Origin: an uncultured Kangiella sp.
GTDB taxonomy: Bacteria; Pseudomonadota; Gammaproteobacteria; Enterobacterales; Kangiellaceae
Reading direction: 5' to 3'
Assembly (NCBI GenBank): GCA_947503345.1
Contig: CANNCW010000001.1
Span: 434,001 to 498,000 of the forward strand
Length of the DNA stretch: 64,000 nucleotides
Shown: one piece after another, positions 54,914-64,000 of the stretch
How positions within the stretch are numbered: the first letter of the stretch is position 1
How the letters are laid out: each line of letters begins with the position of its first letter
The notes under the pieces: model-generated
What the model saw: only the letters and a program-made list of their open reading frames with translations
What the model was told of the DNA's origin: nothing
The model's database searches: none
Translations under genes and position numbers: made by a program

Positions 54914-56833
54914 TTAAATTTTACTCTTTAACCAAGTATCAATTTTTTCATTAAGTACCGACATTGGTACTGCTCCCCCTAAAAGAATTAAATCGTGAAA
55001 TTCTTTGGGATCAAATTTATCACCCAAAACTTTCCTAGCTTTTTCTCTTTGATTAACTAAATTGATCATCCCCAGCTTGTAACCCAATGCTTGTCCTGGC
55101 CAAGTCATGTAACGCTCGATTTCAGAAACCACTGCTGACTCAGCATTACCGGTGGTTTCCGCCATGTATTTAATGGCTTCCTCCCGCGTCCATTTTTTTG
55201 CATGTAATCCTGTGTCAACCACTAAGCGTACTGCACGGAATAGCTCAGCTTTCAATCGACCTAAGTCACCAAAAGGATCATTTTCGTACATGCCCATTTC
55301 CCAAGCGACTAACTCCGAATAAAGCGCCCAACCTTCAATATAAGCATTGTAAGAAGCTAAACGTCTTAACAATGGCAAGTCATCTTGCGCCATATTTAAA
55401 GCGATCTGCCAGTGATGCCCAGGATTTGCCTCATGGTAAGTCAAAGTCTTTAAATCAAATTTAGGATTCGCTTTCATATCACGTAAATTAATCCAATAAA
55501 TACCCGGCTGAGAACCATCTAAAGATGGCGGACTATATTGTCCACCTGGCGCGCCTTCTTGACGCTCCACTGGAATTCGACGCACCTCAACATCATAAGG
55601 CGGCGCAGTCGCAAATTGCTCAGGCATACGCTCGTTTATTTCTGCAATCTGGCCATTTAAGTCATCCAGTAATTGTTGGCGACCTGCATCGGAGTCTTCA
55701 TATAAAAAACGCGGCTCATCGTTTAACTGCATCATTCGCTTTCCAACTGAACCTTCTTTATAACCATTTGCAGACAAGATCGAATCCATTTCCTTGGTAA
55801 TTCTTTCGACCTCAGCTAAACCGATGTTATGAATTTCGTTTGGCGATAAATCGGTATCGCCTAATTGCTTAACCGCATCAGCATAGTAAGCATCGCCATT
55901 AGGTTGTGCCCAAATACCCGATTCTTCTCGCCCTTTATCAAGCAACGACTGCATGGTTTTTGCCAACTCTTGATAAGCAGGATAAACCACTTCACTAACT
56001 AGCTGATTAGCTTTATTTAAAAGCTCAGTTTTCTTTTCAGAATCTAATTCCAAAGCTTCAACTTTTGTTCTAAAGCTAGTTACTAAGGCGTGCTCTTCGG
56101 CTTTGGCACTCGTAAAGCCACCCAGAAATTTTAAGGCACCATTAATAACCACTTTAGGCGGAATCCAATTTTTTTCCGAATCAGCCAAAACCTTTTGATT
56201 AACACTACCAATGACTTGATCAAACTGTGCCAAACGCGCCAAATAATCTTCGGCGTCTTTAAGGCTTTTAATGAGATGATTATTCGAAAGCGTATTAGGC
56301 ACATCAATCGCAGGACCATTAATCTGGTTCACTACAAACGCTGATTGCCCCATCCATGTATCAATGTAGCCAATATCAAAACTTGGCTCGCCTGAGAAAT
56401 AACGAGCCAAAGAAGCCATCACTTTACGGTTTTCGTCCACTCGAGCATCATCAAAGCTCATGTCATTAAGTTGCTTTGAATAGCTGGCCAATTCTGCCCG
56501 TAAATTAGCTTCTGCACTTGGCGAGTAAAGTGGTAAACGATCATTAAAATAACCACCAGCATCTGCTTCACTTACACCAAAAGCAGTAGCACTTAAAGGT
56601 CTAGCTTTTAATAAGGCTACGGTCGCTTTGTTAAATAAATCATTGAGCTTCGTAAGCTGTTGTTCTTGTTCTGCTTTATCTTTTATTGCCTGTTCAACGG
56701 CAGCTTCATCGACAACCTTAACTTCTTGCTTTTCCACTACTTGAATTGACGAAGTATTCTTTTGCTCAGCTTGCTCACAAGCCATTAATGAAAGTGCTGA
56801 AGCAATCGCCACAGCTAAGGTTTTCTTAATCAT
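54914..56833 (-). CDS. DUF885 lipoprotein (probable zinc metallopeptidase)
   Basis: A 639-residue lipoprotein with lipobox LMAC at about residues 16-19, then a linker and a large helical domain. The family metal site TYHEANPGHHWQ (HE-x-x-x-G-H-H, with a Glu further on) sits near residue 470. DUF885 proteins resemble M2/M32-type zinc peptidases; peptide substrates are unknown. Anchoring in the periplasmic or outer membrane is expected. Single gene, divergent from yajQ, closed by a shared terminator with the second PilZ gene. Confidence 0.9.
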   Translation of the reverse strand: MIKKTLAVAIASALSLMACEQAEQKNTSSIQVVEKQEVKVVDEAAVEQAIKDKAEQEQQLTKLNDLFNKATVALLKARPLSATAFGVSEADAGGYFNDRLPLYSPSAEANLRAELASYSKQLNDMSFDDARVDENRKVMASLARYFSGEPSFDIGYIDTWMGQSAFVVNQINGPAIDVPNTLSNNHLIKSLKDAEDYLARLAQFDQVIGSVNQKVLADSEKNWIPPKVVINGALKFLGGFTSAKAEEHALVTSFRTKVEALELDSEKKTELLNKANQLVSEVVYPAYQELAKTMQSLLDKGREESGIWAQPNGDAYYADAVKQLGDTDLSPNEIHNIGLAEVERITKEMDSILSANGYKEGSVGKRMMQLNDEPRFLYEDSDAGRQQLLDDLNGQIAEINERMPEQFATAPPYDVEVRRIPVERQEGAPGGQYSPPSLDGSQPGIYWINLRDMKANPKFDLKTLTYHEANPGHHWQIALNMAQDDLPLLRRLASYNAYIEGWALYSELVAWEMGMYENDPFGDLGRLKAELFRAVRLVVDTGLHAKKWTREEAIKYMAETTGNAESAVVSEIERYMTWPGQALGYKLGMINLVNQREKARKVLGDKFDPKEFHDLILLGGAVPMSVLNEKIDTWLKSKI

Positions 56834-56969
56834 TTTGTTTCCATTTGGTTTAATTTAATGTTCTGATTATTACTAATTCAAGCCTGCTTGTCATCTCAAC
56901 GCTTATCATTTTACCGAAACCACATTTTTAGCATATAATCAGCCCATTACAGCTAATTGAGAAATAATA

Positions 56970-57455
56970 ATGCCTTCTTTTGACATAGTATCTGAAGTTG
57001 ATAAACACGAAATTACCAACGTAGTTGATAATGCCAACCGTGAATTAAGTACCCGCTTTGATTTCCGCGGCGTAGAAGCCAACTTTGAATTAACTGGCGA
57101 AGCGGTAAAAATTACCGCCGAAGCTGACTTCCAAGTGGATCAGATGGTAGACATGCTCTACAAATGTTGTGTAAAGCGTAATATCGACACAGCATCGCTA
57201 GACATTACTGAAGAAGCCACTCATTCAGGCAAAGCCTTCTTTAAAACAGCCACCTTCAAACAAGGCATCGATAAAGATATGGCTAAAAAAATCGTAAAAA
57301 CCATCAAAGAAGCCAAAATGAAAGTCCAAGCCGCCATTCAAGGTGACGAAGTGCGCGTAACCGGTAAAAAACGTGACGACCTACAAGGTGCCATAGCACT
57401 AATCAAAGGCGCTGAACTGGGTCAACCATTCCAATTTAAGAATTTTAGGGATTAA
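56970..57455 (+). CDS. yajQ: YajQ-family nucleotide-binding protein
   Basis: A 161-residue protein of two similar alpha/beta domains. It opens with [14 protein letters not shown] and contains [14 protein letters not shown] near residue 22, the UPF0234 signature. Xanthomonas YajQ binds c-di-GMP and some relatives bind other nucleotides, which is notable beside the GGDEF and PilZ genes here. Length is standard. It ends 6 nt before the interrupted desaturase gene. Confidence 0.95.
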   Translation: MPSFDIVSEVDKHEITNVVDNANRELSTRFDFRGVEANFELTGEAVKITAEADFQVDQMVDMLYKCCVKRNIDTASLDITEEATHSGKAFFKTATFKQGIDKDMAKKIVKTIKEAKMKVQAAIQGDEVRVTGKKRDDLQGAIALIKGAELGQPFQFKNFRD

Positions 57456-57461
57456 CCTTCT

Positions 57462-58355
57462 ATGATGGAGCCAGTTCTAAGGATAGATGGATCCAACGCT
57501 TCAGCGACAAGTGGCAATGTTATATTAGATAGAAATAAGCTAATTTGGAATATTCCTATCATTGTCTCCTCTGTTATTCTTGCGCCAATAACCTTCAGTT
57601 TCGATGCATTACTTCTTTGTCTAACTCTTACTTACTTTAGCTTACTCGTAGGTCATAGTGTAGGGATGCATAGAATGATGATCCATAGATCTTTTAAAGC
57701 TAATAAGTTAGTAGAGCGCGTTCTAATTTATATCGGTGTTTTAGTTGGGATGTCAGGCCCTTATGGGATTATTAAAATCCACGATTTGCGTGATTGGGCA
57801 CAGAGACAACCAAGCTGTCATCCTTTCTTTGCTCACACTGAAAACTACTTTAAAGATCTAGCTTGGCAACTATCTTTTACTTTTAAATTTGAAAAGCCAC
57901 CTAGAATTCGAATTGAGAGTAATCTAAGCCAGGATTCTTTTTACCGGTTTCTAGAAAAAACCTGGAAATAGCATCAATTATTGATTGCGATTCCTCTATA
58001 CCTCGTTGGAGGCTTGCCTTGGCTTATTTGGGGTGTTTTGGTAAGGGTTTCGTTAAGCATTATCGGGCATTGGACAATTACTTATTTTTGTCATAACCCT
58101 GGAAAAGGTAAGTGGGATGTTAAAGGGGCTTCCGTTCAAGCCTCAAATCTGCCTGGACTTGGCTTAATTACTTATGGTGAGTGTTGGCATAACAATCATC
58201 ATGCATTCCCTGAGTCTGCCAAAATTGGACTAGATAAATATCAAATTGATCCTTCTTGGTGGTTTATAAAGGGAATGGAAAAGGTAGGATTAATCTATGA
58301 TATTCAATTACCAAGGGGGGCAGAAAAGCAAGATGATCTAGCTCCCCGAAACTAG
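57462..58355 (+). pseudogene. Fatty acid desaturase gene interrupted by an in-frame TAG
   Basis: Reading frame 57462-57971 ends in TAG, and the same frame continues without shift to 58355. The joined product (about 297 residues) is a normal membrane fatty-acid desaturase: histidine boxes HSVGMHRMMIHR, HDLRDWAQRQ and GECWHNNHHAFP in order, with hydrophobic segments about 30-70 and around the stop. The stop (codon 170, after FLEKTWK) falls where relatives have the FLERTW...QLP segment, in the region before the second pair of membrane helices. The first part lacks box 3, so it cannot be active alone. One substitution explains it; a sequencing error or readthrough cannot be excluded. Confidence 0.8.
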
Positions 58356-58547
58356 ACAATATTTAAGCTTTAGTTTATAAATACCATATGCGTTATTTCC
58401 CTCACCAAAAAACTTCAGGATCGATATTTGCTAGCATCTCTGGCTGCAAATGGATCTTAAATTAACGTCCTAAACATCAATTTGTTATAGGCGAATATTT
58501 GCACACGCCTGTAAATCCTAGTATTTTCAATAAATTAATAATAATCA

Positions 58548-58630
58548 CGTCATTGCGAGCGACCCTAAGGAGCGAAGCAATCTCAAGCAATAGATTGCCG
58601 TATCGTCAAAGGCACTCCTAGCAATGGCAA
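58548..58630 (+). repeat. Degenerate palindromic intergenic repeat upstream of the kynurenine operon
   Basis: The gap 58356-58652 has no gene. Its right half contains CGTCATTGCGAGCGA and GCGAAGCAATC, the hallmark of a dispersed bacterial intergenic repeat. A centre GCAATCT (58577-58583) with AGATTGC (58592-58598) is followed by a degenerate mirror of the left arm (CTCCTAGCAATGGC). The whole is an imperfect palindrome of about 83 bases ending 22 nt before the deaminase start. It may separate the operon promoter from its first gene. Confidence 0.6.
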
Positions 58631-58652
58631 GATAGACATTTTGAGGCTCTAT

Positions 58653-59069
58653 ATGTCAGAAAAAATCGTATCCAGCAAAGCCCCCGAACCCGTTGGCTTA
58701 TATCCGCACGCCCGTAAAGTTGGCAACCTATTATTCTTATCAGGCGTCGGCCCACGTCAAAAAGGCACTAAAGACATTCCAGGTGTTACTTTAGACGCGG
58801 ATGGCAATATTAGCGACTATTGCATTGAAACCCAATGCCGTAGTGTTTTTGATAACGTTCGCGCGGTGTTGGAAGATGCGGGCTCTAGTTGGGATCAGTT
58901 AGTTGATGTGCAAGTATTTTTAACCAACATGAAAGACGACTTTAAAACTTATAACAAAGTTTATGCTGAATACTTTGCCGATAATCAGCCCTGCAGGACT
59001 ACCATTGAAATTAATTGTTTACCAACGCCGATAGCGATTGAGCTAAAGTGTGTTGCGACTATTGATTAA
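58653..59069 (+). CDS. RidA-family 2-aminomuconate deaminase
   Basis: A 138-residue member of the RidA/YjgF/UK114 family. PHARKVGNLLFLSGVGPRQ near residues 18-36 and QCRSVFDNVRAVLEDAG follow the pattern of the aminomuconate deaminases that convert 2-aminomuconate to 4-oxalocrotonate. The arginine in PCRTTIEI is the RidA carboxylate-binding residue. GAGGCTCTAT precedes the ATG at 58653; an upstream TTG is rejected. First gene of the kynurenine operon, 12 nt before the dioxygenase gene. Its substrate would be made by the ALDH8-like enzyme at 53 kb. Confidence 0.88.
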   Translation: MSEKIVSSKAPEPVGLYPHARKVGNLLFLSGVGPRQKGTKDIPGVTLDADGNISDYCIETQCRSVFDNVRAVLEDAGSSWDQLVDVQVFLTNMKDDFKTYNKVYAEYFADNQPCRTTIEINCLPTPIAIELKCVATID

Positions 59070-59081
59070 GGAGCATTAACT

Positions 59082-59627
59082 ATGTCAAATCAAAAAGACT
59101 CTAAACCAATGGCACCCTTTAATTTTCAGCAATGGATTAACGAGCATCGCCATTTATTAAAACCGCCGGTTTGTAACAAGCAAGTTTTTGAGCAAGACGA
59201 TTTTATTGTCATGGTAGTAGGCGGTCCTAATGGTCGTCGCGATTATCACTATGATGAAGGCCCTGAGTTTTTCTATCAGCTAGAAGGCGAAATGCTTTTA
59301 AAAACCATTCAAGATGGTAAAAAAATTGACTACCCGATTAAAGCTGGTGAAGTGTTTTTACTACCTCCGCGAGTTCCCCACTCGCCTGTTCGTTTTGCAG
59401 GTTCTATCGGTTTAGTAGTTGAGCGCAAAAGAGTCAATGGCGAACTTGATGGCTTGATGTGGTTTTGCGAAAACTGCGATAACAAGTTGTATGAAGAAAT
59501 GTTCCCGCTGACTAATGTGGAAAAAGATTTCTTCCCGGTATTTGAGCGCTTTTTGGGAAGCGAACAAAGCCGCACTTGTAAAGAGTGCGGAACTGTCATG
59601 CCTAAAGATAATAAGTTGGAGCTATGA
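59082..59627 (+). CDS. nbaC: 3-hydroxyanthranilate 3,4-dioxygenase
   Basis: Opens the ring of 3-hydroxyanthranilate to 2-amino-3-carboxymuconate semialdehyde. The 181-residue cupin has iron ligands His56 and Glu62 in HYDEGPE and His100 in PPRVPHSP. A second, rubredoxin-like iron site is intact: Cys129, Cys132, Cys166, Cys169 (CENC and CKECG), which marks the bacterial enzyme. Substrate-facing arginines are in GRRDYH. Overlaps the ACMS decarboxylase start by 4 nt. Confidence 0.95.
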   Translation: MSNQKDSKPMAPFNFQQWINEHRHLLKPPVCNKQVFEQDDFIVMVVGGPNGRRDYHYDEGPEFFYQLEGEMLLKTIQDGKKIDYPIKAGEVFLLPPRVPHSPVRFAGSIGLVVERKRVNGELDGLMWFCENCDNKLYEEMFPLTNVEKDFFPVFERFLGSEQSRTCKECGTVMPKDNKLEL

Positions 59628-60661
59628 CTATGACTGCACCTATAAGCGATTTAAAAATTGATATCCATACTCATATCCTGCCCGAAAATTGGCCCAATCT
59701 AAAAGAAAAGTATGGTTATGGTGGTTTTGTTTCTTTAGATCATCACAAGTGCGGTTGCGCCCGCATGATGGTTGACGATAAATTTTTCCGAGAAATAGAA
59801 GAAAACTGTTGGTCGCCAGAAGTTCGTATGCACGAATGTGATAGGCATGGTGTACACGTACAGGTTTTATCAACGGTTCCAGTCATGTTTAATTACTGGG
59901 CCAAGCCAGAACACACTCATGATTTATCTCGTTACTTAAATGATCATATCGCTGGCATCGTAAAAAAATACCCCAAGCGTTTTATTGGCCTTGGAACTGT
60001 TGCGATGCAAGAACCAAAATTTGCCATTCAAGAGATGGAACGTTGCGTAAAAGAGTTAGGCTTGGCTGGGATTCAAATTGGTTCGCACATTAACGATTGG
60101 AATTTAAGTGACCCGAATTTGTTTGAAATATTCCAAGCGGCCGAAGAACTGGGCGTGGCGGTTTTTGTTCATCCTTGGGACATGGTCGGCAAGGAGAAAA
60201 TGGAAAAGTATTGGCTTCCTTGGTTAGTCGGCATGCCAGCGGAAACTTCACTGGCTATTTGCTCAGTCATCTTTGGTGGCGTTTTGGAGCGCTTACCAAA
60301 CTTGCGCATCGCCTTCGCTCATGGCGGTGGCGGTTTTCCATCCGCGATAGGAAGAATTGAGCATGCTTTCGATGTGCGTCCTGATTTACTAGCGGTGGAT
60401 AACCCGCACCATCCGCGTAAGTATTTAGAGCAAATTTATTTAGATACATTAGTTCATGACCCTAATATGTTGAAATACATTGTGGACTTAATGGGGCCCA
60501 ATAAATTAGCACTGGGTACTGACTATCCGTTCCCATTGGGCGAATTAGAGCCGGGGAAATTAATTACTTCTATGAATTACGATCAGGCAACTCATGATCG
60601 TTTAATGCATGGCACTGCTTTAGAGTGGTTAAATCTTAAAAAGGAATTGTTTTTACCATGA
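59624..60661 (+). CDS. 2-amino-3-carboxymuconate-6-semialdehyde decarboxylase
   Basis: Zinc-dependent decarboxylase of the amidohydrolase superfamily; it diverts the dioxygenase product to 2-aminomuconate semialdehyde instead of quinolinate. The 345-residue protein has metal ligands His15 and His17 (DIHTHILP), a later VFVHPWDM with ligand His, and FAHGGGGFP and [10 protein letters not shown] with the catalytic His and Asp. It starts 4 nt inside the dioxygenase gene and its own stop overlaps the cyclase-family start (ATGA), so this is a translationally coupled run. Confidence 0.95.
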   Translation: MTMTAPISDLKIDIHTHILPENWPNLKEKYGYGGFVSLDHHKCGCARMMVDDKFFREIEENCWSPEVRMHECDRHGVHVQVLSTVPVMFNYWAKPEHTHDLSRYLNDHIAGIVKKYPKRFIGLGTVAMQEPKFAIQEMERCVKELGLAGIQIGSHINDWNLSDPNLFEIFQAAEELGVAVFVHPWDMVGKEKMEKYWLPWLVGMPAETSLAICSVIFGGVLERLPNLRIAFAHGGGGFPSAIGRIEHAFDVRPDLLAVDNPHHPRKYLEQIYLDTLVHDPNMLKYIVDLMGPNKLALGTDYPFPLGELEPGKLITSMNYDQATHDRLMHGTALEWLNLKKELFLP

Positions 60662-61479
60662 ATCTGATTACTCAATTAGATGGTGAGGCTTATCAATTAG
60701 ATTTAGAGAATCCAATTTCTCTAGCTATACCATTAAAATTTAATGGCGAACAACCAAATCATTTCGGTGCGCCCATTGCTAGTGGCAAACCATTAGCTGG
60801 TGGCGGTTTTGTTGGCGATACCAAGCAAGGCGGGAGTTGTAATGTTGAACAGATCTCAATGACTCCTCATTGCAATGGAACCCATACCGAGTCTATTCAT
60901 CATCTAGTCAATGACTCTATAAGTATTGGTTCTATTCATTCCAATAGTCTAACCCATGCTTTATTGATAAGTGTCACTCCCAAGCAAGCTAACTCGACTA
61001 TTGATAGTTACATCCCTGAATTAGAAAACAACGACTGGGTTATCGACTTAGCAGAATTACAGTTACACATCAGTAATCAAGATCTTGCTCAAGCGGAAGC
61101 TTTGGTGATTCGAACCTTGCCAAATCATTCGCACAAAATTTCAGTTATTTATTCTGATGAGGCACAACCACCCTTCTTTACACAAGAAGCTATGCAATGG
61201 TTAGCGCAAAGCTCGATTAAGCACTTACTGGTTGACTTTCCATCGCTCGATAAAATGTATGACGATGGCCATTTAACCAATCATCATTTGTATTGGAACT
61301 TAGAAGCCGATAGCCATGAGCTAAATGATCATGCTCGTATCGAGCGCACTGTGAGCGAAATGATTTACGTACCCGATAATGCTATCGATGGCTTTTATGC
61401 TCTTAATTTACAAGTACCAGCATTTGAATTAGACGCAGCTCCAAGTCGACCGCTGTTATACCCTTTAATTAAAATTTAG
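60658..61479 (+). CDS. Cyclase-family hydrolase, probable kynurenine formamidase
   Basis: A 273-residue metal-dependent hydrolase of the cyclase (KynB-like) family. The zinc-site motif HCNGTHTES (H-x-G-T-H) is near residue 70, with HHLVND just after and a late SEMIYVPD segment. It should release formate from N-formylkynurenine to feed kynureninase and the monooxygenase. It is longer than typical KynB, so another ring-opening role is possible. Starts on the ATGA overlap with the preceding gene. Confidence 0.8.
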   Translation: MNLITQLDGEAYQLDLENPISLAIPLKFNGEQPNHFGAPIASGKPLAGGGFVGDTKQGGSCNVEQISMTPHCNGTHTESIHHLVNDSISIGSIHSNSLTHALLISVTPKQANSTIDSYIPELENNDWVIDLAELQLHISNQDLAQAEALVIRTLPNHSHKISVIYSDEAQPPFFTQEAMQWLAQSSIKHLLVDFPSLDKMYDDGHLTNHHLYWNLEADSHELNDHARIERTVSEMIYVPDNAIDGFYALNLQVPAFELDAAPSRPLLYPLIKI

Positions 61480-61495
61480 AACCGGTCTAAAATTT

Positions 61496-62788
61496 ATGAA
61501 CATTTTTTCTCTCGAATATGCTCGCCAATTAGATGAGCAAGACAATTTAAGCCATATGCGTGACGAGTTCCATATTCCAAAACAAGCCAATGGCAAAGAT
61601 GAAATTTACTTTTGTGGTAATTCATTGGGACTGCAACCCAAGCGTACTCAAGAATATTTAAACTATGAGCTAAGCCAATGGCAAAGGCTTGGCGTTAAAG
61701 GCCACTTTTCTGGTGACTTCCCATGGATGCCCTACCATGAGTTTCTAACGGAAGAATCCGCAAAGTTAGTCGGTGCAAAGATTTCTGAAGTCGTTTGCAT
61801 GAACTCTTTGACCGCAAATTTACATTTTATGATGGCGTCATTTTATCGCCCCACTAAACAACGCCATAAAATTCTAATTGAAGATCATGCATTCCCTTCT
61901 GATCATTATGCGGTGGAATCACAAATTCGCTTCCATAACTTTGATCCCCGTGAATCCATGCTATTAGCCAAGCCTCGTAACGGCGAAGAAACCTTGCGCA
62001 CCGAGGATATATTGGCATTAATAGAAAAAGAAGGCGATGAAATTGCTTTAGTTATGTTACCGGGAGTTCAATACTACACGGGGCAAGTTTTAGATATGAA
62101 ATCCATCACCGAAGCTGCTCATGCCAAAGGCTGTAAGGTGGGTTTTGATTTGGCGCATGCCGCCGGTAATATTCCAATGCAATTACATGATTGGAATGTG
62201 GATTTTGCCGCTTGGTGTTCTTACAAATATTTGAACTCTGGCCCGGGTTCCGTCGCTGGTTGCTTTGTGCATGAAAAACATCATAAGTCGGAACTTTATT
62301 TAAATAATCAACTGCCACGTTTTGCGGGCTGGTGGGGACATGATAAAGAATCGCGCTTCCGCATGGGAAACAATTTCCAGCCGATTGAATCTGCTGAATC
62401 ATGGCAGTTATCAAATCCGCCAATTTTATCCTTAGCAGCCATTCGAGCTTCTTTAGATACGGTAAAGCAAGCTGGTGGTATTGAAATGTTGCGCGAAAAA
62501 TCAATTAAGCTAACTCGCTATTTGCGCAATTTATTAAACCAAGAGTTAGCTCAAGACATTAGTATTTTAACGCCTGAGGATCTGGACGCGTCTGGTGCCC
62601 AACTTTCCATTGTGGTTGATTTACATGGACTTGACAGCAAAACCGTATTCGATCGGATTGAAGCGGCGGGTGTTACTTGTGATTTCCGCCATCCCAATGT
62701 GATACGTGTTGCGCCAGTGCCTCTTTATAATTCGTTTGAAGATTGTTATCAGTTTACTAATATCTTAAAAAACGCTTTGGAGAATTAA
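61496..62788 (+). CDS. kynU: Kynureninase
   Basis: PLP enzyme cleaving kynurenine or 3-hydroxykynurenine to (3-hydroxy)anthranilate plus alanine. The 430-residue protein has FCGNSLGLQPK at the start, VGFDLAHAAGNIP, the Schiff-base lysine in WCSYKYLNSGPG, and a late VTCDFRHPNVIRVAP. Length is standard. It lies 16 nt after the cyclase gene and 2 nt before the monooxygenase gene. Confidence 0.96.
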   Translation: MNIFSLEYARQLDEQDNLSHMRDEFHIPKQANGKDEIYFCGNSLGLQPKRTQEYLNYELSQWQRLGVKGHFSGDFPWMPYHEFLTEESAKLVGAKISEVVCMNSLTANLHFMMASFYRPTKQRHKILIEDHAFPSDHYAVESQIRFHNFDPRESMLLAKPRNGEETLRTEDILALIEKEGDEIALVMLPGVQYYTGQVLDMKSITEAAHAKGCKVGFDLAHAAGNIPMQLHDWNVDFAAWCSYKYLNSGPGSVAGCFVHEKHHKSELYLNNQLPRFAGWWGHDKESRFRMGNNFQPIESAESWQLSNPPILSLAAIRASLDTVKQAGGIEMLREKSIKLTRYLRNLLNQELAQDISILTPEDLDASGAQLSIVVDLHGLDSKTVFDRIEAAGVTCDFRHPNVIRVAPVPLYNSFEDCYQFTNILKNALEN

Positions 62789-62790
62789 TA

Positions 62791-64000
62791 ATGATTAAGT
62801 CAAAGCTTGATAAAGATATAACCATTATTGGTGCAGGATTAGTCGGCTCATTAATGAGTATTTATTTAGGCCAACGTGGATATAAAGTTACGGTTTACGA
62901 ACAGCTTCCTGACATTAGAAAAGAAAAAATTCCCGCTGGACGCTCTATAAATCTAGCGTTAGCCAATCGAGGGATTCGACCGCTACAGCAAGTTGGTATA
63001 TTGGAAAAGGTCGAGCAGCTTTTAATCCCCATGAAAGGTAGAATGTTGCACGATACTGATGGCAGTCTACAATTTCAATCTTATGGACAAAAAGCTGAAG
63101 AAGTTATTTATTCTGTATCACGAGCAGGTTTAGTAAGTCTGCTAAGAGACGAAGCAGAAGCTACTGGCAACGTTTCTTTTAATTTTAAACATAAATTAAA
63201 TTCCGTTGACTTTGATAACAACATCATTGAGATCAGTGACACAGTCTCTAACCATAGTTTTAATGCTAGCTTTGATATTTTATTAGGGACAGATGGGGCG
63301 GGTTCTAAAGTAAGGCGTCTGATGGAGTCTCATGGCATTGAAGGTTTTAGTTCTGAATTGTTAGAGCATAATTACAAAGAACTAACCATTCCTGCTGGCG
63401 AAAATAACTCTTATCTAATCGAAAAAGAAGCATTACATATTTGGCCTCGTGGTGGCTACATGTTAATAGCTTTACCAAATCTTGAAGGTGACTTTACCGT
63501 TACTTTGTTTATGCCCAAATCAGGAGAGTTTAGCATTGACAAGTTGGATAGTGAGCAAAAAGTAGATGACTTCTTTAAAGCTCACTTTAAAGATGCTTAC
63601 GATTTAATACCGAATCTATCTAAGCTATATTTTGATAACCCTACCGGAATTTTAGGAACTGTTAGAAGTAAGGACTGGCATCATAATGACGTATTGATTT
63701 TCGGCGATGCTTCACATGCAATTGTTCCATTTCATGGCCAAGGAATGAATTGTGGTTTTGAAGATTGCTCTGTACTGAATTCAATGCTTAATCAATTCCA
63801 AGACGATTGGGAGCTAGCAATGCCAGCTTTTGAATCCAGTCGTATTGCTAATGCTAATGCTATTGCGGATATGGCTCTAGAAAACTATGTAGAAATGCGA
63901 AGCTCTGTTAGAGATCCTAAGTTCCATCTGAAAAAAGCTGTCGCTTTTGAGTTAGAAAAACAGTTTCCTAATAAATTTATTCCTCGCTATTCTATGGTCA
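62791..64000 (+). CDS. kmo: Kynurenine 3-monooxygenase (3' end outside the window)
   Basis: About 403 residues are visible of an FAD monooxygenase that hydroxylates kynurenine at C3, giving 3-hydroxykynurenine for kynureninase. Blocks: ITIIGAGLVGSLMSIYL (FAD binding, residues about 10-26), AGRSINLALANRGI with the substrate-site arginine, GTDGAGSKVR, and FGDASHAIVPFHGQGMNCGFED near residue 304. The frame is open to the last base without a stop, and the family usually has about 450 residues, so roughly 50 are missing. AATTAATA before the ATG holds no strong ribosome site; translation is likely coupled to kynU. Confidence 0.94.
   Translation, partial: MIKSKLDKDITIIGAGLVGSLMSIYLGQRGYKVTVYEQLPDIRKEKIPAGRSINLALANRGIRPLQQVGILEKVEQLLIPMKGRMLHDTDGSLQFQSYGQKAEEVIYSVSRAGLVSLLRDEAEATGNVSFNFKHKLNSVDFDNNIIEISDTVSNHSFNASFDILLGTDGAGSKVRRLMESHGIEGFSSELLEHNYKELTIPAGENNSYLIEKEALHIWPRGGYMLIALPNLEGDFTVTLFMPKSGEFSIDKLDSEQKVDDFFKAHFKDAYDLIPNLSKLYFDNPTGILGTVRSKDWHHNDVLIFGDASHAIVPFHGQGMNCGFEDCSVLNSMLNQFQDDWELAMPAFESSRIANANAIADMALENYVEMRSSVRDPKFHLKKAVAFELEKQFPNKFIPRYSMV

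Noticed and set aside
55198-55800. Two open frames antisense to the DUF885 gene
   Set aside because: The DUF885 frame is intact with lipobox and metal motif; the opposite frames have no recognisable motif and look like coding shadows.

Overview
The window is a stretch of gammaproteobacterial chromosome, moderately A+T-rich by eye (about 40% G+C; not computed). Several classic gammaproteobacterial blocks are intact: lptD-surA-pdxA-rsmA; pyrE, slmA, algC, coaBC, radC and rpmBG; pilMNOPQ-aroK-aroB-damX with hemE; and a divergent mrcA. Together with the kynurenine meta-cleavage pathway and the secreted S8 protease, this suggests a marine heterotroph near Kangiella/Aliikangiella or related Oceanospirillales. 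That placement is inference from gene order and was not tested by a search. Genes are densely packed, and I saw no rRNA, tRNA, CRISPR array or intact transposase.

Layout. 1-6200: end of an AmgK-like kinase gene, then the outer-membrane biogenesis and maturation cluster lptD, surA, pdxA, rsmA. 6.4-9.1 kb: a PilZ protein and a secreted subtilisin-like protease. 9.2-18 kb: pyrE, a DUF4124 protein, slmA, a long membrane-anchored algC, coaBC, radC, rpmB-rpmG with a readable promoter and terminator, a membrane XRE protein and mutM. 18-21 kb: two exbD paralogues with inverted-repeat elements before and between them, then DUF3301 and an S1-domain regulator. 20.6-30.8 kb, mostly minus strand: patatin, ferredoxin, coaD, an alcohol/aldehyde oxidation operon (GMC oxidoreductase, Tat-signal subunit, aldehyde dehydrogenase) under a FadR-like operator, a YheT hydrolase, hemE, damX, aroB, aroK. 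30.9-36 kb: the type IV pilus alignment and secretin operon pilMNOPQ. 36-43 kb: mrcA, then an ECF sigma/anti-sigma pair, YbjQ, a secreted MsrA-thioredoxin-MsrB fusion, CreD and DUF1272. 43-50 kb: HemJ-like protein, ClC channel, DUF6776, bactofilin, erpA, rubredoxin, pyrB, hemL.

50-64 kb is the most distinctive part. It opens with a diguanylate cyclase whose extracytoplasmic sensor region resembles the alpha/alpha toroid of terpene cyclases and prenyltransferases. Next come an SDR without its catalytic Tyr/Lys and an aminomuconate-semialdehyde dehydrogenase, a PilZ gene without an ordinary start codon, a DUF885 lipoprotein, yajQ and a fatty-acid desaturase gene cut by one in-frame stop. The window ends in a tightly coupled operon for kynurenine breakdown: 2-aminomuconate deaminase, 3-hydroxyanthranilate dioxygenase, ACMS decarboxylase, formamidase-like cyclase, kynureninase and kynurenine monooxygenase, the last cut by the window edge.

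How it fits together: the kynurenine genes plus the semialdehyde dehydrogenase would take N-formylkynurenine to 2-aminomuconate and its deaminated product. Tryptophan dioxygenase and the lower pathway are not in view. The alcohol/aldehyde operon probably feeds long-chain fatty acids to beta-oxidation. The ECF locus looks like an envelope oxidative-damage response. Two PilZ proteins and one diguanylate cyclase mark c-di-GMP signalling near pilus genes. The candidates for something undescribed are the toroid-GGDEF receptor, the MsrA-Trx-MsrB domain order in an ECF locus, and the palindromic repeats.
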